64,000 nt of DNA from Lottia gigantea (taxonomy: Eukaryota; Mollusca; Gastropoda; Lottiidae), in assembly GCF_000327385.1 (NCBI RefSeq), contig NW_008710086.1:512360-576359 (forward strand), read 5' to 3'. Made by a program: the position numbers and the translations under genes. The notes under the pieces are model-generated. The model did not search any database. It was not told the DNA's origin and saw nothing but the letters and a program-made list of their open reading frames with translations. Shown piece by piece: positions 12,890-24,400 of the stretch. The first letter of the stretch is position 1; every line of letters begins with the position of its first letter.

Positions 12890-14341
12890 AATTTGGAATT
12901 TTGGAAGATACAGACTAAAAACTTTTGTGCCAGGGTTTTGAAGGCTGGAAATAGAATAGACTTGACACCTCTTAACCTTGTATTGAATTCATCCACACAT
13001 GCATTAGTTAAATCAGTACAATATTGAACTTGGAAAAGTTCACTATTGAAATCAGGGATGTGTTGAATTGAAATATTTTAAAGATACTTACTTGCAAATG
13101 TTATAAAGATATCAAAGCTGGATGAAGTGATGGGTTAAGTGTATTTGTTGTGTTTATGTATGAACTGAACCAAGATGACCACATATAACCTTGCATGTTT
13201 CTTCAATAGTGATTTGTTCAGAGGGGTTTTTATTGTGACAAAAATCTTGTTCAAAGGCTGAGGTGAAAACTTATTTTTCTACAATCAAGGTGTAAAAATG
13301 TAAGTGAACCTATCTGGAATATTTGTAAGGCAGCTTCATATAATAAATTTTCATTATTCCAATTGTTAAATTGAATTGAACCCTGGACTTTCATGTTTGT
13401 GAGCAAGCCCCAACAGCTCCCCGAAATCCCCCGAGACATTTGCACTTTTCTTTGGAGACATTTGATGTCACAGGCTAGGAAAAAAAACTGTGGAACTACC
13501 TAGTGATTTTTATGTACATTTTCCTTCCATGGACATCCTGATATGATTTGGGAACCATCGACCTAAAGTGACAGAAAAAACTCTACTGAGTGTAACAATA
13601 ACAATTTAATATGATAATATCTAAAATAAAACAAAATATTATATAAAGTTTATATGGTAGACAAGAGGAAATATTATTTTATATTGAAAAAAACAAAGTG
13701 GTTATTACAACAAAGTTCTATTTAACATAAATTGAAAGCTCGAGTTTCAGAAATCAAATTACAGATGTTTTATGGTAGACATGATGAAATATTATTATAT
13801 TATACTGAAAAAACCAACCGAAATTGCATCCATTGATAAATTCTAGTCGTCATGCATTAAGCAAGTAGAATAAACAAAATTTCAAATTATTACTGGAATA
13901 TGGTGAAGCGTGGACATTAGTGTAAATAATAAACACTAGGTGAAGGGGACAACCAGGGGAGCCACATTTCTGTCACAATGAAATTGATAAAGAAATTTGG
14001 GGTGGGAGCAAAGCCAAAGCTTTTTTGAGGGGAGGGGGGGGGGGGGTTAAAACTTCACAGAGTTCGGAAACAAAGTGCTGAGTAACATTTTAAAACAGAA
14101 CATTCACCACACAACTCACAGCCCAATTACTTACAATTCTATTGGCAAATAATACTTGACAAATAATACAAATTTCTTAAAACTTAACTCAAGAACGTGT
14201 AAAAAGGGGAATATTCTTGCATGTATAAAAACTAAACTACTAGTTGTATTATAAATATTGAAAGCTCTAGGTAACATCAGTGACTGCATTTCTCAAAATA
14301 TCTTACGATTGTCTGATTTTTTCTCAATGTAAACTTACCCA

Positions 14342-14347
14342 TTTATT
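14342..14347 (-). terminator. Candidate polyadenylation signal for NRAMP
   Basis: AATAAA on the minus strand about 520 bp after the NRAMP stop codon. Position is plausible; other signals further downstream cannot be excluded. Confidence 0.35.
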
Positions 14348-14604
14348 ACAACAAATTTCTATTTCTATATACATTGAAAGCTCAAGGTAACATCAGGGGA
14401 CCCATTTTTTTAAAAATCTGACGATCAATTTTGTCAAGGTTCAAAATTTTACACTGTAAAATTTCACTCTTTTGACAAATATTAATAAGATTTTTAGAGA
14501 AATAGGCGCCAGATCTGGTCTTTTGAGGAATTTTTGAGTTGACTGCAAGAATAGTACAATATTTGATTATGATAGACAGCTAGCAATTCAGTTAGCTGGT
14601 GTAA

Positions 14605-14700
14605 TGCTGAAAGATGGCTTATTCATGGTCACTAGTCTCCCAAAAGCAATGGGTTCGAATCCTCCTCAAGATAAGAAAAATTCTGATACCACAGCCAGCG
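14605..14700 (+). mobile_element. tRNA-derived SINE head (fragment)
   Basis: Spacing between A-box-like tggcttattcatgg and B-box gggttcgaatcc (14650-14661) fits an internal RNA polymerase III promoter. The flanks do not fold into an acceptor stem, so this is not a functional tRNA gene. It probably belongs to a SINE, but its body was not matched to the other families. Confidence 0.4.
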
Positions 14701-14864
14701 CTGTTGAGAGTCAGCCTCAATTACCGGTAATTGTTCTATAATTGTAGTCACATTTTACTGGTCTCAAAAATGTTCACACAAATAAACCATATAATATTTT
14801 GCTGAGTTTTTCCAGTCTTTTCACTAGGAGTCTTGACTATATTGCGAATAAAATCTAAATTAAA

Positions 14865-17800
14865 TCAAACATCAGATGAAAAATGTGGTCGTGCTTCAAT
14901 CTGGGTATTCGTGACTACTGGATACTCTTGATCATTTTGTCTTTGTATTGCAGCTTCATAGCTACTAATATCCAGTCCTAAACATACCATTATTTTCATC
15001 TATAATAAAAAAAAAGTTGGAATATTTTTCATAATTCAGAATACGTGTACAGTAAACTCTGCGTAATCCAACATACACTGGGACCACAAAACAATGTCAG
15101 ATTAACCAGAGTGTCGGGGTACTCAAAGTTTCGACATTGTTCAACATGTGCCTCGTGTTACTATTTATAGCTCAGTGACCCACATTCTATAGACGGTACC
15201 TATCTAATAAAAGACAATTCAGTTGTATACGTTACTATTATTTAATTGTTTATATTTTGAACTACTGTACATACGCTTTTTATTGGAATTAATGTATGTT
15301 CATGTTCTCAACAGCCTTCTGTTTGCTCATTTATTTGACTAGCATGTGGATCTATAGATCTATAAGTGCCAGTGTATATTTTGAAACAACTGCTATTTTG
15401 TGGCCAAAATATTCACAAGCAATATATTAATATTAATATATATTGTTACCTGGAATTTAGTAAATAACATCACACCTAGTGCCTGAAATAATAATACAAA
15501 TAAATAATATTTTATATAAAATGTTCACCAGGGCTAAAATATGCTAGTAAACCTGCAGTAGTCAATGGTCATATACATTTGTAGTAGTAAATCTTATGCC
15601 ATCTTTCAGTCAGCGTTCATTTACGCTGTTTCACTGTATGCCAATCAAATAAAATCCTTTTGTGATCAAATTCTTCCTAGGATTAGCCAAATTTAAAAAT
15701 CAACACAATAATCTGTGAATCAAATCAAATTGTATATTTTTCAAGAGAAATTTCTGCCAAATCTAGAAACAAAAGGCAACTCTGGGTATTCTCTGTAAAA
15801 TAGCGGAACCTTTTGGTCTAGAAATAGTTGAATCCTTGGTTTCTCTTTTACAATATTATATTGGTGTCTCCACTTTTAAAAAAATTCTTTATATATGGAA
15901 AAATAAGCATCTACAGTAGAGATCAAACTGTCTATGAATAAAAAGATCAATGTTATCCTGTCAAATGAAGAATCAGAAACGCGTTATGAAGAAGTAGACA
16001 TTATATATCACAAACACAAGACAATAATAAAAGATATTATATACTTACTAGATATAGAATAAATATTAAATAAACAACAATTACTATAGACGATATCAGA
16101 TACACATACCATTTCATATTTCCAACCTGAAATATACAAATAACATAAATATGATGTTTTAGACTTTTTAATCTCTTGGTAAATCATGATAGATGTAACA
16201 AAATATAATTCATTCAAGCTCATCTGATTCTGTCAATGCATGTTTCAGATATACAGTCCTCATCAGGACAGCTTCATTTTTAAATTGCAGGAGGTCAATT
16301 TTCAAAAACCGGACTGAAGTGTGAGGAAAATAAATGAACTCCCTGATATAGAGCTGGAAGTTGACATTACAGAATACAGTTTAAAAACTCTCAACTCACA
16401 CTGCCTTATGTTTCAGAGAACACTATGCGAACTCTACATGAACTCTATGTGAACTCTACGCAAACTCTATGTGAACTCCAAGCGAACTCACTGAAAGACT
16501 TACCAGAAATAAGGAAACAAGATAAAAATTAATTCCCATGACAACTGCACCTAACAACCATACACAAAGTTTTAAAATTCTGAAAAATTACAAACAGGAA
16601 GTCAGTTAATATCTAAGGGATTGTAAATATTTTGTTCACAATTTATTTATAAGGAAATTGAATCGATTTGCATCGTTCCGACTTTCAGTCAGACGTCTGT
16701 GGGTTTTCAAAAATTGTTTGATTTTTTTTTTGTGGGTAACTTGACTCCATTTGCATCCATGACATAATCATAAAAAACATGATCGATTTCACCAATCAAA
16801 CTCTGACAATACATACCTTCCATTTTCAAAATCCCCCATAATTCTATGGTTACTGGTGAAATGCAGTATGGGTAATAAAGCAAACGGAAGTTGAACACTT
16901 TGTAAGACGTTTAACCAACTACTCATATCATCAAGGTGATCTGTGGCTGCTGTGGCAACTACTATGGTCGGTAATATTGCTATAGTTCGAGTTAATAATA
17001 CACGCTTCCATTTCGCCCATTTTATATTCAAAAAACCCTGAAATATCAAACAATATGATTCAGGATTGCCACCCTTCTGTCTCTCTTGTGTAGCCTATAT
17101 TTTGTTGGCAAGTAGCCTTTTTCATATTGATCCAAATATATTTTAAAATGGCAGATACTAAAATTACTGAAATAAATTGACTTAACTATGAGAAAATAAA
17201 GCTTGTTCTTGACAATCCGGCAAACCTCTCACCTGCATGACAAACTGACCAGCATACGTTCCTGTCATAGTTGAACTTTGACCTGCAGCTAGAATACCAA
17301 TACCCCAAATAATCTTCATGCCAAAGCCGTATTTATCATAAATCCAATCACCCTATAGATATATTACATTCTGATTATTTATTTTATGTGAAATACTTGG
17401 AATTGTTGGCACACATTCGTATTAAAATTATTTCACCCTAAATATATCTATATCATTTTTTATCTACATATATCTGGCTTCTTCATTCTCCAATATTTAG
17501 TCAAAACCAAGATGAGTTAGCAGAAACATATCTAAACCTCTATTATGTGTTTTGTTTTGATAATATTGTTAGTTTTACTTTCTTTTTGTAATTGTTTTTA
17601 GTTTTACTTCTCAAATAAAATAGAAACATATCACATTTCAACGATATCCTCCCTAATAAAAATATAAACTTACTGCATTCCGTAGACTGGCGTCATCTGC
17701 ATCTGATTTGTCAGAAAAAGCAGCAGCGAATGTGGCCACCACAAACAGGTTGATCAGAAACGATAGAAATAAAGCAATTGCTGAAATAGATTGAAAAAAA

Positions 17801-20800
17801 TTATTAATCGCTGTCTATCAGAGCGTCCTTGGCTACAACAAACAAATGGAGGGCGTGGGTTCTAAGCCCGGTCGGCATGAAAAAGTCTGATGACCTTGAA
17901 TATATAGCGTGGTTCCTCATGATTCCAGTCAATCCAACTGTTAATTTGTATGAAAACCCAGAAAAATCAATACCAAGGACCAATGCTTAACAGTTTGCTT
18001 ACTTTACTAAAGTCCAATTTTCCAAAACTAGTTGTCCTGATGAAAATTATGAATCTGAAACGTGTCAAACAAACTGGATAACAATTCAAAGGTAAACCGT
18101 ACCTGATTCTATAGAGTAGTACAAATTAGCCTCCTTGATATACTTCTTATCACTTCTGTCAATTTCACGAGACTGTAAATACAGGACAAACTTTATAAAT
18201 AGTTGACACAGATTTATATGAACAAAAAATTCAAATAAAAGTTTAAACCATCCTCTGCTCAACATGTCTATTTCTTACCGTGTTTTATTTCCGTGAGTAA
18301 ATATTGTTCCAGGGACTGAGAAAATAACTGTCACCTGCACGAAGCCATTTTACGTTTTGTTTTGTAAATGTGTACACATGCTAAAAATAAATATAATATC
18401 AGTAATGAAAGGTATAGAAAGAACATACCAGTACTAAAGCACTATGTAAATAGATATTATGCGGCATGATAACAGCGCCTACAATTCCAACCATTTGTTG
18501 AATAGCTTCTTTATTACAATCTGAACACCATGGAAACCATAAACCAATTAAAATATCACCTTGGTTTGGTTTAACCGTTATATACTGAAAATAATAAGTA
18601 GAACATGTTGATTTTTGATAGAAGACTGAAGATTAAAAGCACCGGCCAAAAGATCAAAATTTATTCTGCCAGATTTTTTAACTGTGACAATATGACAATT
18701 GATTCCACAGTGTAAAACTTTGAGCAATAACATGTTTCAGGTTCTGCTTATATATACCTATAGTACTATTTGCTAACTTCAATAGAGACACTGAATATGT
18801 CTGAAGATCGTACATCGTGAAACTCTGAGTAACAACATGATTCAGGTTCTGTTTTAGTTCTCTGAAGATCACACAATGTGGAACTCTGAATAACAACATG
18901 TTTCAGATTCTGTTTTAGTTGTCTGAAGATCACACATCGTGAAACTCTGAGTAACAACATGTTTCAGGTTCTGTTTTAGTTCTCTGTAGATCACACAACG
19001 TGAAACTCTGAGTAACAACATGTTTCAGGTTCTGTTTTAGTTGTGTGAAGATCTGTGTAACAACATGTTTCAGGTTCTGTTTTAGTTCTCTGTAGATCAC
19101 ACAACGTGAAACTCTGAGTAACAACATGTTTCAGGTTCTGTTTTAGTTGTGTGAAGATCTGTGTAACAACATGTTTCAGGTTCTGTTTTAATATTTCTAA
19201 TTGAATGAACATAATAAAACACTAGTTAAATATGATAATAAAATCAACTCACCATATAGAGGAATGTAGCAGCCATGGTAGTTATCAAGGCTCCGAATAA
19301 AGCCTCTAACTTTCGTAACCCAGCTGATTCTAAAAATAGAAAGGTGAAGGTGTCCACGCCAGTGATCAGAACTCCAGCCCAGATCGGAACTCTGAAATAA
19401 ATATCAGGAATACAAACTTAAAAACAAGGCAGAGAGAGAATCTGAAAATTCTTGCAGAAACAAACCACTAGCAGACTGTTTTCAGTATTGTCATGGATTC
19501 TTTAACCTGTAGTCTATAACACACAGGGCCTCTGTTTATTGTCTCATCTAAATGACTTGATACTCTTTCCATGTTCACCTCTATGACCTTCATCACTGAC
19601 ATTGTAAAACTCTATGACCAATGCTTGAACCCATTGCTGATTCACTTCAGCACCTGTCAAATCGTCTGTCCTGTGTATATCCAGGATATATATAATATTT
19701 AGATCCAAATAAACCTTTTTCCATGCTGATTACGACCAACAGAATGATGTGAAATAAACTATTAGAAATACTCACGTTTTATTGGATAATAAATTAATAG
19801 CAATGGCGGAACCAATCACTTCCTGTATGTCACTTCCTATGATCGCGATCTCCACCATAATCCATAGAATAATACGCGGAACCCTGGGATACTCGACTCT
19901 ACAAACTTCACCCAGGTTCATTCCTACAATCAATAAAATTCAGATTTTAAAATATGCTGTAATCTGATATGGTAATTAGACACAATTTATATTCCTGAAT
20001 CAGATAATAATTTTTGAGACGCTGTTCACTTGCCACCTTTTATACATGGGTAAAAATTAAAAAGGATTATATGATTCAAACAAGTGGTTGCCATACAAGA
20101 TACGCCCAATTTCCTGATAAATTTTCAGTATATCAAGGGAGGTCATCAATGTGTGTCAAATCATACTAAAAATCTAACATGTGGATATAAACCTACACAC
20201 CAAATTTCATTCAAATCTGACATAAACTGTTGTCTCTGTCATGTTCACAAACCACTTTTTAATATCAGTTAATCAAGGAGCCGAAAGCTGACAAAATCAA
20301 CAAGGTAGACACGAAATAAGATTATTAGCTACTGTACTATCCCAGCATGGAGGAAGAATAATAGATAACCTACCAGTAACACAGCCAAGACGAGCAGCGA
20401 GAAGTTGTAAAACTAACCCCATAACAGTAGACCACATTAATACCCATAATAACTAGAAAATAACAACGATATAAGTTACATTACATATCTAAATAGAACA
20501 ACACTGAAGTGTAAGCAGTCTCTTCCTCTACTTAAAAATGTCTACCTTGTTTCACTTCAAAAATAAAAATGAAATGAATGGAGTTTTACGTCCTACTTTT
20601 CTGCACCATGTGGGCTAATGAAGACGGGCAACGCAATGCAGGGTGCAATGAGTGAAATTTTGCCAGGACAGCGGCATTAGCCTGCTATTTTTCGATTTCC
20701 AACTGTCGAGGGATCTTTAACGTGCACAGCCTGTAGCACACTGAGTTCATAAATATTCAAGGATGTCACATGATTTTATAACAAGCCAATCAACACACTT

Positions 20801-21599
20801 CTGCATATTCTCTTATAAGTTCTGCAAGTATGCCAAGCTTGTTACACCTGCGACAGTAACCAACATGTTACATAGAACTTATTTCTTTATACGTGTAATG
20901 ATTGCTTGTGTCAATAAAACAACAAAATGATGTAGAAGATAAGATGAAATAACCTACCTTATAGTTAGCAATGGCTCCTGATTGTAGATCTGATTCAATA
21001 TTCCCAGGGTCGAGATACGCGATGCTCATCAGAAACCCTGGACCAGTGAACGCCCATAATTTCTTAAAACTAAATCCTGACTGAAAATACAAGATAGAAT
21101 AAAAATATATCTGTAATTATCAATATTATATCTATTATGGAATGATGTCATCGTTGCTATAACTGACTGAGATAATATCAATGACTACATGGTAGAGTAT
21201 ATTTCTGGTTCATTGTATGCTCTTTTCAACATTCTCTATCTAAGGTATGCAAGCCAAATCATATCTAAATATTGGGGTGAAAACTAATTCTGCTTTTAGA
21301 CAGTTTCCTGTATATCAAAACAAACAAACAATGTGGAATCTATCTCAATCACAAGCTCAATTGTGATTGGACAGACGAACAAAGAATTCATTTTAAAAAT
21401 TTCAAAATACAGAAAAACAATTAACTGAGTATATGAATAGAAATTTAAAACTCACCGAGTCTGAATAATCTACAGGTACCTGCCCAGGTGTAATCTCAAA
21501 ACCTCGTTGTATTTTCTTTAATGTTTCTGGACTTTCTTCTTCTGTTACACTGTTAGGTGTTTCCCCGGCTAATAGTGGTGTTTTTTCTAACGCCGACAT
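14865..21599 (-). CDS. SLC11A2: NRAMP/SLC11A proton-coupled divalent metal transporter (DMT1/Malvolio type)
   Basis: Moves Fe2+, Mn2+ and related ions with protons across endosomal or plasma membranes. Fourteen minus-strand exons: 21456-21599, 20958-21080, 20374-20452, 19776-19923, 19253-19391, 18429-18584, 18103-18172, 17674-17780, 17233-17352, 16817-17037, 16504-16579, 16049-16126, 15450-15482, 14865-14999. Phases all join, giving 542 residues, normal for the family. Metal-site motifs are intact: DPGN at residues 72-75 (helix 1) and MPHN at 251-254 (helix 6). The family signature [13 protein letters not shown] starts near residue 346. The hydrophilic N-terminus carries the dileucine-like EKTPLLAGE, as expected for endosomal sorting. 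Helices near the end ([20 protein letters not shown] and later) support twelve membrane spans. Exon 13 is only 33 bp. The symbol is by family; one-to-one orthology with vertebrate SLC11A1 or A2 is not implied. No iron-responsive element was found. Confidence 0.95.
16423..16492. repeat. Short 15-bp-type repeat (gaactctatgt)
   Basis: Five or six degenerate copies of a unit like gcgaactctatgt, just downstream (minus sense) of NRAMP exon 11, in intron 11. No function suggested. Confidence 0.55.
17815..17995 (+). mobile_element. SINE-like element, second family, NRAMP intron 7
   Basis: Contains a B-box-like gggttctaagcccggtcggc followed by agtctgatgaccttgaat, then ccagtcaatccaactgttaa and aaggaccaatgc. 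The same order of blocks is found at 29020-29180 in a STAT intron. A tRNA-like head is likely but the A box is weak. No coding capacity. Confidence 0.6.
18720..19195. repeat. 60-61-bp minisatellite in NRAMP intron 5
   Basis: The unit runs aacaacatgtttcaggttct, gttttagttctctg, agatcacacaacgtgaaac, tctgagt. There are seven to eight copies; two are shortened to about 48 bp by loss of the same internal block. It lies between NRAMP exons 5 and 6. A related single piece (gaacctgaaacatgttga) occurs near 23463. Confidence 0.88.
19500..19680 (-). mobile_element. Degenerate family A SINE, NRAMP intron 4
   Basis: Keeps cacacagggcctctgtttat, tgtctcatc, ctttccatgttcacctct and catcactgac in family order. 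The tRNA head is not recognisable. Old copy. Confidence 0.5.
20560..20765 (-). mobile_element. Family A SINE body, NRAMP intron 2
   Basis: The plus-strand text begins aaatgaaatgaatggagttt, a tail-like short repeat, and continues gcaccatgtgggctaatgaa, gggtgcaatgagtgaaattt, tgccaggacagc, tttcgatttccaactgtcga and acgtgcacagcctgtagcac. The same blocks recur in order at 24095-24400, 39435-39620, 44155-44375 and 59255-59545. The element reads on the minus strand because the tRNA-like head of the fullest copy is at its right end. Confidence 0.65.
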
Positions 21600-21814
21600 C
21601 TCAGGTTTTCAACAACTAGCTAGCCTCAGAATTATTTACAGAAAAATAAGGTATTTTCTTAATCAGATCATTTTCTGCAATAATAACAGAAAATTCACAA
21701 AATAATTAAAAATATTACTAATCACCCACACGGCAGATAATTGAGAGAAATCTTGATTAATATGCAGGTGTTTCAAAATCTAAAAACTCAATATGATTAT
21801 ACACCAATGTATAC

Positions 21815-22260
21815 CATAACAACTAGGCCAACAAGAATCATGTCTTCTAGTTGCACCTTATTCAAACCTGTAGGCAACTGATTGGATAACAACTAAGGTT
21901 CTCAGGGATCCTGTCTACCAGCTGGTCCTTTGTCAAATCTCTTGAAAATGATTTTACAAGGTTACAAATAACTTTGGTTCTCAAGGATCCTGTCTACCAG
22001 CTGGTTATTGGTCAAACACCAATGGCAATGATTTTACATGGATAACAACTTAGATTCTTTAAACCTGTCTACTAGCTGGTCCTTGGTCAACTCTCTTGGT
22101 AATGATTTTACGAGGTTGATAGCTTTGGTTCTCAAGGATCCTGTCTACCAGAAGGTTCCTGGTTATACCTCTTGACAATCACTGAGCTTTTAGAAACTTA
22201 GGTTCAAGAGGTTTTTCTTAGCCAAACCTCTTGGTATTGATCTTTCCAGATAATTCATAG
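21815..22260. repeat. Family B tandem array, 75-79-bp unit, about five copies
   Basis: The unit is ctgtctaccagctggtcctt, ggtcaaacctcttggcaatg, attttacaaggataacaact, taggttctcaaggatc. Unit starts at about 21911, 21990, 22065 and 22141. Further blocks of the same monomer are at 31185-31490, 24415-24460, 45740-45835 and 47340-47590 (the last two inverted). Confidence 0.8.
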
Positions 22261-23024
22261 CAAATAACAATTTAATTATGCAAAATTTACAATAATTCAT
22301 TACATCAACCCCGTCCTTTATAATTATCTGTCACGTACAAAGGTTACAAATATCACGTTCCATATCTTTATCATAACGCATTTATATCAGATAATGATAG
22401 CATTATATCATTGCTGATTAGATAATAATAAATATTTACTCTACTTTTATTTTATTTCATTTCCAAACACAGAGAGATAGCCTAGACTTGAAGATCATCT
22501 TCACAACATCTAGACGCAATTCCTAATAACTTGACATTGTGAAGAGGAGTGAAGATCTTGGTGGGGTGGGGTGTTGAGGGTCACGTGTTGAGTGTTGGCC
22601 CAACACTTTTGGGGTTTAGGGTTGGAGTGAAAAATTCTGTCAAATGAAAGGAGGAGATAGTAATGGAACTAGGTTAAATATAGGGCGACAGGAGGGGGTG
22701 TCCGTAACTTACAGCTCACATAACAGAAAAGGGGGAGGGGAGAGTGGTATCTGAAAGAGAGAGTGAAATTTTAGAATTTTATATGGGTACAGATATTTCT
22801 TGATGACTGGAAAAAAGTTGCCACCCCCTCTCCTCTCAAGATATATTTTGTTATCTTTATAGTTATATGACTTGTTTATTTTTAGCTACAATTTTTAACC
22901 TTATCACAATATGTTCAATAACCTATATACACTGACAGTCACCTGATTTCTGTTGTAAAGAAATTTCTAAAATCGTGAAGACCTAATGTGATAAAGCAAT
23001 TTTTGCGATAAGTGACGTCATCAA

Positions 23025-23120
23025 ACATTTAGATTTAGTGGAATTGAAGGAATATCTGATTAAATTGATGCTATCAGTGTCCCTGATACAGATAAAGATT
23101 TAGAAAACTTTAATTGCTGT
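23025..23120. mobile_element. Family F MITE-like fragment
   Basis: Contains the family F core gctatcagtgtccctgatac with flanks similar to 37020-37125 and, inverted, to 62471-62587. The terminal inverted repeats are degraded here. Confidence 0.45.
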
Positions 23121-23519
23121 TGTACACCTAAAATATAATTTTCAATAAAAAGTTTCAGTAAGTTTTACAAGTCCTAATTTAGTTCATCATCTAAAAAACA
23201 ATACGTAGAAGTCAAAATTATAATTCACTATAGATGAATTACTGTCTTTTTAGGATTTCGAGAAGTATCTTACCTTCATATTATGATATTAAATTACATC
23301 CATATTGCTCAAAATATTTCAAACATCTTTTAACAAGTGTTAAGTCATGATCAAGTGTAGATGTGTCACAGTCAAAACAGGATCTTCACACTTGAGTTCA
23401 GAGTTCACTTGCTACTGGTTATATAATCTATTGTCTTGAAGTATCTAGAAATATTAAAACAGAACCTGAAACATGTTGATTCTCGACTTTTTACTTTCAA
23501 ATGTGTTTAATTCTGGATA

Positions 23520-23645
23520 CACATGAATTTGAAGACTCAAATTTCAATGGTGAGCTGTGAACACTATTACTGATTAGCTTAGCTGAAAAATGTCCATTTC
23601 TGAGACTAAGGCATGATGGGTCAAAAAAATGGCGTATGTATACCT
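23520..23645 (+). repeat. Dispersed repeat copy (family G)
   Basis: Contains gtgagctgtgaacactatta, ctgattagcttagctgaaaa and tctgagactaaggcatgatg. Matches 27145-27215 (partial, same strand) and 49470-49585 (opposite strand). Unclassified; no coding capacity. Confidence 0.6.
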
Positions 23646-24094
23646 AATCTATACAATGCAGACAATTTAGATTCTCTGAAAGAAATGGCCAGTCACAGAC
23701 GGCAAATAGGTACCGTATCCCATAAAAGTGGGCATGCCCTGCCTTACCGGTGATACCCTCAATATTTATCATAGAACTTTATCATTCTTATTAAACCATG
23801 TATCCAGCCATAAACAAATATTGTAATAAGCCAGTCAACTGCGAATTCAAATAATTAATGCATCAGCCATTAACCTAATTACTGTACAGTACAGTCATAC
23901 TATCAAACCTTACTTCATGACCTTTTTAGAATAGTATTCTCATCTCACTCTAGTCCTATAAGAGATGCTCAGTAAATACCCCCAAAGATATTTTCTGGAA
24001 GATTTATTTATGATTTTGTCTTTGGTCAAACTTCTTGACAATGTTTTTCGTTTTTTTGGAAACAACAGCTTCAGTTTTTCAAAGAGAAAAAAAA

Positions 24095-24400
24095 TGAAAT
24101 GAAATGAATAGAGTTTTCAGACAGATAATGCCATGCATTGTGCAATGAGGGAAATTTTGCCAGGACAGCACATTAGTCTACTCTTTTTCGATTTCAAACT
24201 GTCAATGAATCTATAAGTGCAATTCTTTGTTTTATAGCCCTAACTCCTTATTTGTGACCTTGGCCAGTGCTTTATGTGCAAACTTTTTCACTCCTTCTAC
24301 AGCCTGTAGCACACGGGGCCTCGGTTTATTGTCCCATCCGAAGTCTTTCCATGTCAATCCCTCCAAACTGCATCACTGACAAGGAGGAGGTGGGTTGAAA
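24095..24400 (-). mobile_element. Family A SINE, nearly full body
   Basis: Shows the tail gaaatgaaatgaatagagtt, the core gcaatgagggaaattttgcc, the block cagcctgtagcacacggggc, ctcggtttattgtcccatcc, tttccatgtcaatccctcca and ctgcatcactgacaaggagg. An internal cttatttgtgaccttggcca block is shared with a fragment at 52441. Longer than the 20560 copy but lacking a clear tRNA head. Confidence 0.65.

Larger units (their letters stand above)
12890..14864. other. Convergent intergenic region KIAA1143 / NRAMP
   Basis: Holds the 3' UTRs of two convergent genes. Candidate polyadenylation signals are AATAAA at 13342-13347 on plus for KIAA1143 and its complement at 14342-14347 for NRAMP. A G-run lies at about 14033-14046. 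At 14605-14665 a tRNA-like stretch has an A-box-like tggcttattcatgg and a perfect B-box-like gggttcgaatcc, probably a SINE head. No coding region was seen. Confidence 0.6.

Noticed and set aside
12682-12996. Serine/phenylalanine-rich antisense frame over KIAA1143
   Set aside because: It is the shadow of the lysine/glutamate-rich sense codons.
14440-14480. CAGTG-containing hairpin in the NRAMP 3' UTR resembling an iron-responsive element
   Set aside because: On the minus strand attttacagtgtaaaat folds, but the loop does not fit CAGUGN on a five-pair stem and there is no bulged C at the required place.
18540-18545. Possible frameshift in NRAMP exon 6
   Set aside because: On careful recount the frame is continuous ([20 protein letters not shown]) and the exon is exactly 156 bp.
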